A stretch of DNA of 64,000 bases from Stratiolaelaps scimitus (taxonomy: Eukaryota; Arthropoda; Arachnida; Mesostigmata; Laelapidae). Each line of letters starts with the position of its first letter. Position 1 is the first letter of the stretch. The position numbers and the translations under genes are program-made. Shown here piece after piece: positions 38,677 through 52,100 of this stretch. The stretch covers positions 8,804,001 to 8,868,000 of the forward strand of contig JABWDB010000008.1 in NCBI GenBank assembly GCA_019614645.1. The letters are read 5' to 3'. The notes beneath the pieces are model-generated. The model was not told the origin of the DNA. It made no database searches and saw nothing but the letters and a program-made list of their open reading frames with translations.

Positions 38677-39805
38677 TGTAATATTGAGGCTCCCCCCGCC
38701 AACCATGCACTATTGATGGCTGAGACGAACAGGCTCTGTTCGATGACAATCATAGCGTTTGGATAGCGACGGGCCTCGGACAGGATTCATAGATAATGTG
38801 AAGGCAACCACTCTGGCGAAGCAGGCTCATAAGGTTGTGCTAATTGGTAAAAACTAGGAAGTCATACCACAAAAACGGCATCTTCCTTTGACAGTGTCTT
38901 GGCTCAACGCAGATAATTTAACCATCTATACATAAGCTCGGTAGATGATATTCCCAAGGTTTTCACATCGCCCTTGTGTATGGAGCTTATATTAAACACG
39001 CGTATATTTTAAAATAGTAGTACCGGGCTGAAGGACACACAATCCGAAGACGGAGAGAAGGGCCGCGTTCGTTGGCCAAACGTAGGCTTTAGTGTGCCGA
39101 TACGTGGAAGGCCGCGAGGTGTTGCCTACAAGCCAACAACAAAAGAAGATCGCTTAATTAAGAAAATCAACAACAACAAGAACAATAAACTGTACGTTAT
39201 ATTTCGACTGAAAACGCTTGAATAGCTTAATGAGTATGTATAGTTTCGAGTATATGCTTTTGTCCTGTCATCTGGCACCATTTGGCTTGTTCGCAAAACA
39301 GCCAACCAAATCGGCTTCCACAGAAGTACAGTCATTCCGTGGAAACCGGTAGCCGTAGAAGGCCGGGAACGTTCCCAATGATTCCAGCTTCACATCTAAC
39401 TGGTGGCTAAACGGAAATTGCAAATACAAATCATAACGTTCAGTGATGACGAGCTATGGTTTTTTGCGAATGAATGGCTTACTTCGGCGCTTACTTTATG
39501 ACGTACTGGTGTAGATTTCAGCTCGGCCTTCCGCAACGGCGAACTGTCATCGCGCACCCGTTTCCTAAAGGAAGGCAGCTGTGAACAAGCGATGTGGACG
39601 TAGTTATTTCAAGTATACATTTGCCAATCGATTCGAACCATTCTGGTGTCACAGAAGGTTCAGAAAAATCAAAGTTGCTAAGTTTCTTATCTGTCGAGTT
39701 ATTCGCTAGTATAATCTCACTTTGCCATTTCAACAGTAAGTGAATGCAGCAACAGAGGATTTCATTGTCGACGTCGACAATCTTACGTCAAAATCGTCAC
39801 AATTC

Positions 39806-39946
39806 TATTTTATTCATTCATTTGTTCGCCTTTGCTGGGTAGCAATATGCAATAGCATGTATAAATATAAATATAACATCAATATATCACCATAGGTAGC
39901 CGGTAAAAACTCACACGTATCACAGCTTTGTATGGGCGTGTAAACA
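39806..39946 (-). repeat. Dispersed repeat, right copy of the inverted pair
   Basis: Reverse-complement partner of 38552-38676, slightly longer because of an extra internal ATATTTATA. About 1.1 kb of sequence with no recognisable coding lies between the copies. Confidence 0.85.
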
Positions 39947-40366
39947 CAATCTACAAATTAATTACCTACAAACGATATGAGGTTAATACATGCTGTTTTG
40001 TTACCTATGCTCGACATCTAAATGCGTCAATCATTCAGATTTGACCAATGGCTACATGCAAAGCCCATGGATATATTATATATACACCACACATATGACC
40101 TTTGTGGTTTTTGACAAAGTCAAGACGCAAAATTCCCCATTTGTGCATTGTCGTTCGAATTCGTCAAGATTCGTCAAGATGTCGATGTCCTTAGAAATGA
40201 TCATGCAGCAATGCACTGTGTGTTTGTGTGTGTGAGGCTATTTCAGTGGTGGCACCCTGAGGGATTATTTTAGCATTAAAAAAAGCAGCGTAAAACCATT
40301 TTGAGGTGGCGTGTTCAACGTACACCGCGACGAGCACTCGTGGGCGGAGTCACCACTTTGACCTTC

Positions 40367-42867
40367 TTAGGGTGTCTCACAGCGGGCTTGACCTCGGCGT
40401 GCTGAAAATGCAACGGAACTTATCACACACTTATCATTCAATCGATTAATAGATATCAATGAGGACACGAGCTTATAATGTTGTTTGACAGCGAAATCAA
40501 CGGCTGATACCACCAAATTTTCGCGATCGCCTATATCCTGGCAAGTGCCGAAGATGAAACTCATGCTGGCTCGGTATTCCCGTAAACGCCGGTAATTGAC
40601 TTCTCCAGCTTACCGTGACAATGATTAGGTGAAACCGAGTTGGGTTTCTGTGATATGTCGGAATTTCTGGCATTGAACCTTTCAAGCAGTTGTCACCTTA
40701 TAAGCAACGAAATTTCCTGGCCTATTTGTGTTTTGCGTTGTTTTCATTAATCACGGACCGCTCGAGTTGGGCTAGAACTGTAGCATGTTGGCTAGAAGGA
40801 GAGGGACCCTTCTCTGATCCGTGGATGGGACTACTCGGCTCTTAGAGGTAGAGTAACATTCTCCTATGATGGTCAAAACATTGCATTGGGAGTAAATTAA
40901 CCTATTAAAAAACGCTTGTTGCAGCTCTCGTAGCGTGTCTAATTGGTCGGCCGCCAAAACTCGACAAAAGACGTAACGCACCACTAATTTCTTCTTGAGC
41001 TCTCCACGTCCGTTTAGGGCTGCTGCCACTTGCTGTAAAAAGACCACCAGCAATCCATAACACGAATTAGCACGCTAGGTTGAACGGTATATAAATTGTA
41101 CAATTTATGTGGTTGTACAAATTATGTGAATCAACAATACAAGTCATTGCAACTAACCTCCGATCCGGGGTTCCTTGCCTCCGCTGAAGCTTTTGCTCTC
41201 TTTCGCTTTTTTCTCTGGTAAACTAAACAGCAGATCGCCGCCAGAAGAAGGATGACCACCAAGAAGACAATGCCTACGCCCCAGTAGAGGGCTGCCCGAT
41301 TGTGGTTATCGGTGGCCCGGTTGTCCCGTTTAGCTCCCTAGGAATTCGTAAAATACACCCGCACAGCAGCGCGCCAGAAATGATTTCATGTTGGAAAACT
41401 AAGAACTAAGACGGCGAGAAATTATTCTAGGCGAAATGTCGAGGCTGATCGGTCGAGACCTCAAAGAGAACAAGGTGTACAGCATAGAAGGGTTCGGCGC
41501 TACACGTAAGCTTTGATAGATATATATATATATATAGTGTTCCAAGATGACCCTGACTTCGAAATTGAAATTCGTGCACGACTCGTATCAATCGACAGTT
41601 TGTAAAGATGGTCGAATGACAAGTGATAATCATCGGAATATAAAATTGTTGCGGATAAAAGTCCCTATAAAATGTATCTACTGTATCGTTCGCATCAGGC
41701 CCCACATTACCTGACCACGTCGAGTGCTCGCTGTAGCGTTCCCTTCACCAAAAAGTGATGAATCCAAAGATTCTCTTCGGCTGCTGCTGCCTCTCACCTT
41801 CGTAGCAAATGACACATCTCCGTGGTAGTCCTTCACGGGAACTTCAATCACTGCAAGAACGGGTATTGACAATTGATTCAACTTGATGATTTGTTGAAAT
41901 GTCATCAACGATGCGTTCTATCCCTAATGTTTACGGCGAACGAAACGAAATTCAACGTCAGTATTTACGATCCACTGACATATGTTGCGATGGTGATATC
42001 CGGTGAAATAGTGAGTTTGTGTGTATGTCCGGGAAGTCGGTGTCTCGACTTTTTGACAATGTTGGGCCACCCGTGCCGCCCTCACTTGTGTATACGACTC
42101 TGACCAAACAGGGGGCATAAGCAAATATGAGCAATTAGCTGAGGGGTCCTCACGACATGGATCAATAGACTTGATTTAAAGCTGCATCTCGCCTACAAGC
42201 AAAAAAAAATACAAATCGTTGAGGATGGAGCATTCACGCCGTTAGTAACATGGAATTGCCATGCTATTTGGCTGTACAAAACTGCATCATACGCTTTTTT
42301 ATTATTATTTTTATTAGCATTATTTTTTGGCATCCCCTTTAAAATCAGCGGCATCACGCCGTGATGCCGTTGATGACGGTGTGCGGTTTGTTCATTAAGT
42401 TACGACACACCAGTGGTATTCCACCTCCGTATAACATAACTATCAACTATGATCAGTCATTATACTATTTGTTATACGATCAACAACACGTAGAAACATA
42501 CCGGTTACTTCTCAATTGGTATCAGTCATCGAAACATTTTTCTCTGCTCAACAATACGCTGGACTCACGTGTATCGTTGTGGTAGACGACAACCCATAGT
42601 ATTTTTGTTACATTTAGCTGAACGTTACTCAGGTCGACTTTGTCCTCGAAAATGAACACGACCCGGACATCTACATGTGGGGAAACTCGCCTCTGTTGCA
42701 ATAGACGTGACGAGCTTCGCTCCTGAGAAACCCATCCAAGTGGCTGTGGGACATCTATTCGCGACATGGGGGCAGTGTTGTTGTTATTGACCGTGAATGA
42801 AGTTTTCGTTGTTTCGTTGAACTTACACCGGATGACCCAACTCTTTGACGGATGGCTCACCGTGAAT
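40367..42867 (-). CDS. Single-pass (type I-like) membrane protein, 5'-incomplete model, family unrecognised
   Basis: Six minus-strand exons chain in phase: 42569-42867, 41798-41850, 41158-41337, 40982-41032, 40614-40647 and 40367-40401. The first exon gives an extracellular-type sequence rich in N-glycosylation sequons (FNETT, NNNNT, LNVTK, YHNDT) with a beta-strand-like segment VDVRVVFIFEDKVDLSNVQL. IEVPVKDYHGDVSFATK follows. The third exon has a clear transmembrane helix (WGVGIVFLVVILLLAAICCL) directly followed by a basic stop-transfer stretch QRKKRKRAK. The short cytoplasmic tail spans three small exons and ends in RCETP. Topology is probably extracellular N-terminus, cytoplasmic C-terminus. 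Upstream exons carrying a signal peptide are not identified. Each junction is GT-AG with matching phase, which supports a real gene. I do not recognise the family. Confidence 0.5.
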
Positions 42868-43011
42868 CTATGTATCTCATCGTATCATCTATATATGAGA
42901 TGCAAATTGTGGGAAACCTCTACCATTCGAATTCGGCAGCCACGTAACATGGACCAAACGTGAAACCGAGAATCCTCAAGATTTCCTTTATAGTATATTG
43001 ACTAGCGAAAG

Positions 43012-43024
43012 GGGGGGGGGGGGG
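43012..43024. repeat. Poly-G tract
   Basis: A run of about 13 G residues followed by CGGGGAGAGAG. It could form G-quadruplex structure and is prone to slippage. Confidence 0.9.
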
Positions 43025-43560
43025 CGGGGAGAGAGCAGAGAAAGGTCTGGATCGAAGGGATCGAATGCCCCTGGGCTTCACAATCCCTACCAGTAGTGCC
43101 TAGTCTTTACAGGTTGATTGTTTCCAGGTTATGTTCATTGGAGGACAAGCGTCGCTTCCGCCAAATCTCGAACCGTGCAGAGGTTCGCGCCACTCGTCGA
43201 GATGGCTCGTATCCTATTACGATGATCTCGTGATGAGAGACTAGTGCTGCTATCTTACATAGAATAAGGTGACTGTCTCAAAAGCCTACTGTGACGCTTT
43301 GTGATGATTACAATTGCGCCACAGCGCACAGTTTCCATCTGATTAGTTCGCGCATAAGTTTTACCGATTATCTGTATAAGCACTGAAAATAGCAGAAAAC
43401 TGTAACGTCATGATAATGGTCGATCCTTAGAGAGTCAGCCGAGTCTTGAGCACAGTCTCGAGAGTATGTTGTGACTCGTGTTGTACAGTGCGTATAGACA
43501 ATTTATTGAAACAGAAGTTCGAACGATGCTTTTCTAAGAGAAATATCAACAGTCAGCGTG

Positions 43561-43597
43561 GAGCCGATTCCTCCACTTCAAGTGGAGGAATTGGCTC
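43561..43597. repeat. Near-perfect 18-bp palindrome
   Basis: GAGCCGATTCCTCCACTT (43561-43578) and AAGTGGAGGAATTGGCTC (43580-43597) are reverse complements with a single G:T-type mismatch and a one-base centre. It is GC-moderate and not a simple repeat, so it is unlikely to be trivial. Confidence 0.85.
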
Positions 43598-43836
43598 AAC
43601 CCGTCGAGTGGTCGGATCGATCAAGTTTTTCAAGTGGAACGAGGTCGTCGTAGGTTTACAAATGCTTACTTTCAATTGCCTCTTTGGATAGTCTATCCCC
43701 ATCTTTATTTAGTAAATATCTTCACTGGTCATGATCAGAGCGAAAATCGACACTTGTCGGCATTGTCTCGCAATGCAATACAATCTCCGAAAGCTCGAAT
43801 TTCCCGATAGGCTATCGAGATGACGATTGATTATCG

Positions 43837-44725
43837 TCACTGGTGATATTCAACTCGCTCATGGCGTACCGAGCTGTTTATCGGTGAGAGTCCGCTCAAA
43901 TATGGCTTAAGACCGGGAAAATCTTCACTTTTCCCGGAAGTCGCTGACATAGACGTTGCTGCGTGTTGTTTCGAGATGCTGGTGTCAGCTTCGGTGACGC
44001 GGCCGACCTCTACCCGCTGACTGAAAGCGGAGAGCTTGACCGATCCTCCGGTCGCCGTTGTGGTCTCCGAAAGTGGCTCGTTGTTAGCCGTTGATGGTAG
44101 CCTTAGAGGGGAGTTAGCGACACTTGGCTGCCCGACAAAGCTGCCTATTACGGCTGACGAGGTCGTCAATTTCTTCGAACGTGTGAACTTCGATAATTCC
44201 CTGATCCGGATGGCCAGAGGTGGCCTTATTGTCGAAGTACCGCTCTTTCCTTCTGTCCATTTGTCGGGCGCCAACTTGAGCAACGCCACACTTCCAGCCG
44301 TTGACAACGGTAGCTCCGTTGTCAATTTCTGTGTTGATGCATCTGCGACGGCACGTTCCCCAAGCTGATAGGCTATACTTTGCAAGATTTGCTCCGCATT
44401 AAAACCAGCCTGAAATAACACCGGTTGTGCAACTTGAAATTACGCAGAAAATGATGTGTGACCTACGACCTTCAACTCGACCTCCTGCTTAATAACAACG
44501 CATCTGTGTTTGACAGAACTCCAAGACACATGTCCTCGTAAAAAAACGTAGTTAATTTACAAAAAATAATTGCAATTCAGCCAGTTCGTTCGCATAAGGA
44601 CCATTAGTTATACGTACCGGAGCGGTGAGTATTTCGAAGGCGCTCATGAGCATTTTCTCCTCGTCGCTTGCATCGCTATAATGCTTAACTGTGAAGGTCG
44701 TAGATCCTTCGAAAAAGATCGCAAC
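43837..44725 (-). CDS. 3' end of an unrecognised gene, two candidate exons
   Basis: The terminal exon 43837-44409 follows TTTCAG and codes 190 residues plus a stop. It starts AGFNAEQILQSIAYQLGERA and continues Ser/Thr-rich and probably disordered. The preceding exon (from about 44725 down to a GTACGT donor, ending at 44618) encodes VAIFFEGSTTFTVKHYSDA and EEKMLMSAFEILTAP and joins in phase 0. The helix-like junction and the disordered C-terminal tail are plausible for a cytoplasmic adaptor. A loose resemblance to Hook-type C-termini was noted but is too weak to name. More 5' exons must exist and were not found. Confidence 0.4.
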
Positions 44726-45284
44726 TGCAATTTTCCGGCAAATTTTGCATTTTAGGAAGGAAAAACAACGGAAGTGAAAACCTCGGAGGATTCTCCCACA
44801 GATTTATTCACTGTTACAGCTATTACTATCGCCTACCATAGTAGGCCCGGGGCGAGTGAGGGACAGTTGAAACGTATGACGAGACACGATTAGTCATTAT
44901 TTGTCCAAGGAGAAGTAAGCGCTATTGAGTCTGTTCGAATGTTTCCTGAATTCGCACACCCGCCGAATGTCCTCATGTATTCCGCATGCCCACGACTCGA
45001 TGATAATAATAATAATAATAATAATGATTGTATACTCGCACACATGCAGATGGACTGTTAGACGAAATGTCAAGAGGCAACACTCGTCCGTGATTCGTCT
45101 CGCGCCTTTCTGTTTCCGTGACTCATCATCATCGTTTGTTATTTAGTGTTTCGCTCTATTTTATTGCATCGAGTGTGCCCCACTTGTGTCGTGGTTCCTC
45201 GGCGCACGCTACAGTTCACCGCATGTGCTTGATTATTTATTCATTTCTATGTATATTTATCATCTATTGGCCGGTCGTGAATAG

Positions 45285-46196
45285 GCACCCGCAGCGCTCC
45301 ACCGAAGCTGTGGAACTACTAGGGCACGATGCGCATCTCTTCGGGTTCATACTGCCAGCAGGTAATTGCTTTTGTGGTTAAAGGCAACGCATCCAAGCAG
45401 TGGACAGCAGTGATCGGCGGAGCGCCCCTCAAACCTGGGATTGCCCCAGCTTTATTTGACGCGAGATTTCGTCGCAACCGAGCAATCGGATGTATTGATA
45501 TCCGGCTCAGTATACTGCACCGTAGTATGTGAGGATTAAACTAATTTTACTTAATAATGATAATAATACTATAATTATTACATCCGGCCAAACCTAGAGT
45601 GTAGATAATCAAATCCAATTCATACAGATTTTTGTTTCATGCGGCGCGCTCGTGGATTTCTCTGTGCGTATTCTTCAAGAACAGATTGCACCTCGTACAC
45701 GTATTGGCTTGGAATTGTTCTTCGAACTATTTGATTTGCTACGTCAAAACATTTTACCGGGCTCAACGATTAACCATATTAGGCATCACGGCACGACGAG
45801 CTATAAGGGAACCACCTGTACTTGTTCTTTATATGAATCCTCGGCGAGAATACACAGATCAACATCTTATACCACTGGATAATCACTGGGCTACACGTTC
45901 GAATTAAACATCGTTTATACACAGTATTAATTGTTGAATCGAGCGGCACAAATGGCATTGATGGTCACCGGGTGGCACCGTTAACTATGGTACATTTCAG
46001 ATGAACAGATTCTGCGAGTGACGTACTGTGAAACAATATTCTTATTACAGGTAGCGTTACGATCATGTTTATCCTTTCGGGCACCTTAAAACAGGCACAC
46101 AAAGCTTCCGGCAGAGGTGAGCCTTCGCTGCCGACGGTCGTTCGGCGGGACCCGGCGGATGAGAAACTTCTCGCGCACTCGAATATGAATCGGTAA
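45285..46196 (+). CDS. Candidate 3' end of an unrecognised plus-strand gene
   Basis: Exon 45285-45361 (after GAATAG, ending in GCAG|GTAATT) encodes HPQRSTEAVELLGHDAHLFG. It joins in phase to exon 46051-46196, which follows a TTACAG acceptor, encodes SVTIMFILSGTLKQAHKASG and ends in NMNR plus a stop. Between them lies another open stretch (about 45629-45770, IGLELFFELFDLLRQNILPG) that is protein-like but does not fit the same phase. No family is recognised and no upstream exon is assigned. It would be divergent from the minus-strand candidate at 43837-44725. Confidence 0.3.
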
Positions 46197-49100
46197 TATG
46201 AATGAACACTCGGAATAAGGACAGACTTCTTTTGCTGCTATAAACCTCAAAATCTATGACGGTTCGACGATATCATTTGTCTCGTTTTCACTATGGAATT
46301 ACCTTTGTAACACCACGGTTACCGCAGTTCACAGCTGGATCTGAACTCCGCCGATGACAAAAAGTTCTGCGACTAATTAAACGACAGCATTTTTTTGGTA
46401 TTGATTTTCGCTTCGTCCATTGGGGTCATCCTATCAGCTAGAGGTCCTATTGCGTCGAAAGATGTAATTGTTTGCCCAAGCTCCGTGGTTGCACACGAGC
46501 GAAATTTAAATGTTAAGTTGAACCGTTACAACAACTTATTCCATAAGCTGTAACTCCCTCATCACACGCACATAAGCTATGAGAGGTTGTGTCTACTAAA
46601 AAATCATTTGGGCAGACTAGCAGATGCCAAACAAAGCGCCTCCTACGTGAAGCCCAAATTGATTCTACTACTAGAACAAGAATAGCTAGATACAGATCGG
46701 AACAGCACTACGTTATCTGCCCGTGATACCGCTGGTCGACCGCTGCTCTCCACCCCACCGGTGGACAGGGGCTAGAATCACGAGGAGAACTCAAAGAACC
46801 GAACTCAATCAGTCGTTTCAACTACTCTCTCTAAAACACACCTACCTCTATCACCACACACACACACACAAACACGCATACAAAATAGAAAATAGCTCAG
46901 GTCATTATTCATTGTTCAACTAGGAAACGAATTTATTACGCACGCTTCGTTTCGCTGTGTTGTTGTTGTTGTTGTCGTCGTCGTTGTCGTTGTTGCTGTT
47001 GTTGTTATTGTTATTGTTGCTGTTGTTGTGATCTTCATATAAAATTTGATCGCATTTATTTACAATGCCACATTGGATGAGCTCGAAGGGAAACTATGCG
47101 TTATTTTTCATACATTTCGTCAATTTCGTTTTGTGTCTCGACCAATTGTGTTCCACGCCATACAATGAAGCTCTGTGTCTCCCAATTGCTACACTTTTTA
47201 CACTCTCGTTGATATTGTCTCGTAACTACAAGTCACTTCCACAACCCGTATGCCCTGAGCCTACTTAGTAAAGGCCTTTCTGGCCTAGTCAACCTGCCCT
47301 ACCCGGCTGAATGCACAAATAGACGTCGAACGAATTGTCTGATTCGTTTTGGCAACGCGTGCGATGGACGCGTAAGATTATTCGAATATATAGAAGAACA
47401 ATTAAGAAAAAAACTCAGAGAAAATCCAATCACCAAGCACCGTTACCACTTGATCGTAACTAATCGTCGACAGGTTCGTACTCGCCACTGCTGCCATAAT
47501 CATTCGATGTTCGATTGCGAACACAAATACTCACTAGCTTTTGTTTATTTCTAATATGTTGGACAACTTTTAATGACTCTGTCTGCTCATACCGACACAA
47601 TTAATTAGTATCTATCTATTTACGTATATATATATATATATATATACGTTAGAAGTAATATATTTGCCTATATAATTAGACCTTAAACAAATTTCTTCTT
47701 TCGTAAACACTAACTACCTAATTATCTCGCTTCCACAAGACTTCATAATAAACAAAAAAATCATAATAATCATTAATAGTATCATGCTAGAAGTTCATAG
47801 GAAGTAACAAAATCTCGATACAAAATATAATAACTACTGCAAAGTCTAAATACATATGGGAGTTCAGTATCTTTGCAATGTTCCACATGTGTTTTCTCCT
47901 TCTAGATATATTATATTATACATTGTACATAGATACATAGATACGCGCGAAAGCGCGCCAATGGTGATGATGATGCTGCCGCGACTGCTGCTACTACTGT
48001 TTCGTCAGCAATACAAAAGAAAAAGAAGTTCAAATCAAAGATTCCCCTATAGCAAACATCACTCAAGTGTAAAAAATAATGTCATTGTAATAAAATGTAA
48101 TAACTTACTAAAGTATGATACAACAGCGAGTGTATTCACATGATCAGTAAATTGTACTAGTGTATAATCATCATTATCACTATATTAGCATTGTGGTAAT
48201 CTATGGTTTATATATATATATATATATATATTTAGTACTACTCGTAGAGCTACTACTGCTACTACTATTACTGCTAAAGATCCTATTGATTATATATCTT
48301 GTAGGAACAATGTATGAGCAGCGCTTTGCAGCAACCGTTGTCCGGGGAGACGGAAGAAATAAATTACAATTGTCCTATTAATAGTAATAATTATCCTAAG
48401 GACAGGCGAACCGTTCCGTATGGCATTAAGTGAGCGTTGAACTCTGTCGAACATCAGGTGGCAACAGATAGAACGAGTCAGGCAATTCGAAACGTTCAAT
48501 GATTCGCTTTGAAATTGAACTCGACGTCGATGAGCTATGCTTTTCCCGGTCGTGTCGTTCGAACGAGATGAATTCGTCACAGGCATGAGAGGGAATGTAT
48601 GTGGAAGTGATTTCGTTGAGACTTTATGAGGCCCGGTATAGTGATGATATTTGGAATAGTATCGATAGCAGAATTGGGGGTGGGGGTACCGGTCCTGCAC
48701 TAGGACCAGCCTCCAAACGTACATGATCGAGGACAATATAGCACAGACAGCTATCTAATAGGCATGCGACGAGAACTGAGAACTGACGCTGCATCCGATT
48801 GTTGCCGCCTCGATGATTGCGCATCGATCGATACTCGCCGGTCTGCGCAGTCTGCGTTTTTTGGTGTGCACAAAATGAGAAAAACAACAACAACAACAAC
48901 AACAAAACAACAATAAACCACCACCTTATTGATATTTCTTTTCACGGTGGCATAATTACACGCTCATCAATTCGACTATTGTTGGATCAATCCGTTCCCT
49001 TCGTATCTGTCCTGTTCCATTTTCGTCATGATTTTAGGCCTTCGGGCAGAAGACGCACCAGTGCAGTACTCCATTATTACTACTGCAATGAAATACGGAC

Positions 49101-52100
49101 GGGGACAATGAATCATGATGTCGAATGCGGTCACCATCAATTGTCGTCATCTGTCCCAAGGCTCGATTAGGCCATAGCTGGTCCTAACCGCGACTCCAGC
49201 TGACGAACAGCCAGAATAAACACACCAGATTAATTCCCGCCTTTTATCACCGTATGAATATATCACTTATAATCCGAACGAACACGACTTCAACGACGGT
49301 CACACATCGTCATCGGAACTATTCCCTGTCAGCTGCGTGTAGCAGCATTTCGAATATCCCTGTGAGCGTAAACACACTTTAATCCCGAGTCATTGGGAGC
49401 GAATCTTGCGCGAGACAACGACAGATTGAACGGCAGATACAACTAGATGAAGGCGGTGATGGGCCACCACCGGCTGCCGCCATCGCTGTTTCTCTTTCTC
49501 TCTCCTTTCTAAGGGCGCTCCTTCCTCAGCGGAGTGTCCCGCCATCCTTCTCGTTTCGTCGTCGTCGTTTCCCGGATGCGTTTTCCACTCTTTTCTAAAC
49601 ATTTCTAAACTTGTCCCATCCACCACCGAATATACATACATGCACAACAAACCTTGCAGGGTACCTTTTGCAAACCATTCTACCTCCCTGGCAGCGCGCG
49701 TTACAGAATTCGACCCTGCGCGGGATACATAGCTGCCAGGAAGCTGTGATCAATTCAAACTAGTCGTAATCAACTTACTATTTTAATTAGATATTTCCAT
49801 GATAGTATTGTCATTGTTACTACTATCATTAGTATTATTATTATTATTATAATTATTACCGTTATCATCATAATCACTTTCTACATGTTGTTATTGTTAG
49901 TGTTGCCGCTGCTGGTGCCACCGCAGCTGTTGCCGTTGTCAGCAGGATCAGCGTCATAATTCATCGTTATAATTTAGCACCCAGGCAAGCAGCCCAGTTC
50001 TTGCCCTCGCCAAGCCGACCCCAGTGGGGGTGATCGTGTCATGGAAGCACATCGACCCATTTCCTAGGGTGTTCCTTCGAGCGATCGTCTGGGGTGTGAC
50101 GTCCGCACTTTTTTTTTCGCTTTGCCTGTTCGACGCTCTTCGCCGACCGTGTGTTATCAATGCCACACATCGACAACCCACATCGGAATACTATTGCCCA
50201 CGTTTGACCGAGTTCTGTCATTGACTTCTGCGTGACGTCAATGGTCATGGCACGAGCTCACCGCGTTGGTCAAGCTCGCGAGTTCTACCGAAACACGCTA
50301 TCCGATCCAGTGGCTGTTTGAGTCTTTTCCTGCTCGTCGCGGGGTCCTAGTACTTGTTTTCGGCACGTCTCTCCCCTTCATTACGTTGGCTTATGACGCC
50401 AATTAAGCAACGGTGTGTTTTTGGTGACATTCGCTACGTCCCACCGCCGGGTTGCCTAATTTCGGTCTAACCAAGGCCGAGCCGACTGTTGCTAAATGTT
50501 CCCGAGGTAGAGACGAAGAGTCAGGACACTTCGGCCATCTCTCACTGAGCTTTGCCTGATTCAGGCCACGTCGTCAGTATGACCCAGTACGCGCCTGATC
50601 TTTAGCTCCACTCAAAATATGGCAGCACCCCCGGTGCTGTGCCATCTCCTTTTGTTCTTAGATTCCTAAGCAGAGTCGAACACCGAACTACGAACGGTGC
50701 TTGCTATCGTATATGACTCCTGCTTCAGCGGCTATTTACATTGTGAACAATGTTGGTTCCATTGTTGTATCACACCAATCAGCAATCAGCGTGGTCGGAT
50801 CGTTCCATAACTTCGAATAGCGTCCGTGTCAGGAGAATCCGCTCGCCGTAGTGCCTGACGATAGCCTAGCATGTTAGAGCCAATTTCCGATCTCTCGCAA
50901 TTCCGCTTATTTCTCCGCCCGGAACACGATTTCCTTCCTGAAGCGGGAAGGGCAAGTTCGGCCACCTCATTAGGCTCATATCAAACCATTCGCATCAGCA
51001 GCATGCTAACCCGCCTGGCCTCACTCCAACTCACCCCAGCCGTCCGCAATTGACATATCTAGGATCCACATAGCGCACAGTAGAAGTAGACGTTGTAGCT
51101 ACAGCGAACGTATAGCCACAGCAGTAATTGTCGTAATAATAATTAACTAGTTACAATCGTCAGAACAACAACAACAATAATAATGATGTTGTTGGAATAA
51201 TAATAATAATAATAATAATTAAAATTTCATCATTCCATGTGAGTGTTTCTTTTCTTTGGTTTGTCATCGTCGACGCCGAGACCCAAAATCATCGGCTCGC
51301 TCATTCGAGTAGAGACAACTGCGGATTCTGCAGCTGCGATAGCGGTAGACGTTATTTGTCCATATCTCGTTATTGTTATGATTTTGCAGCAGTTGTTATA
51401 TTGATTTATTTGTTTTTTTTTTGTTGATATTTTCGACTCGGAGGTGCTGCGTGTCCGTGGAAATGGTTATGGATTATAGTTGTTATTCATTATCATCGAT
51501 TCGATGAATATGAAATAAATCTATACATGGATGAGATAATCATCTGAGCCCATATTCGATGATAATGATCAATTGTGTGGCTTGTGTCCTCGGTCTGTTC
51601 ACATTTACCCGTGTGCTGCTAGCTCCTCCGCATTAATTATTATTACGATTATTAACATGACCATTCGATACAGTACGTGTATGCGTATGTGAGTGTGAAC
51701 TGTTGGTGTTGATGTTTATTGTCTGTCGATGCCCCCCCCCCCCCGTGTATTGGTTTTGCTTTCTTCGTTTATCGGTCGCTTTGTTTACGCAACCGACATT
51801 ATCTGTTTCCGTTATGACTATGCAACTTTTCGCTAGATAACTCGATGTGTCGATGAGCTAAACGAGACCCTGCCGCAGAGCCCATCGCTCCATCCATATT
51901 CTAGCCGCATGCGTGGGTGGGTATATCTCTAGACGTGTGTCGTTACCAATCTCTGCCCGATTGGCAACACGGCGTTTAGAAAAACACTGTTAGAAAATTG
52001 TAAGGTGCTACGCTAGAGCGTCCCTCCCAACCAACGATATGTACGCATGAACTAACCAATAAACTATAAACTGACTATTCTTCCCGCTCGCCCTGAAGTT

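Noticed and set aside
39518..39733. Minus-strand open segment (NFDFSEPSVTPEWFESIG)
   Set aside because: Protein-like, but no usable donor follows it and it lies between the inverted-repeat copies; could be part of an element. Left uncalled.
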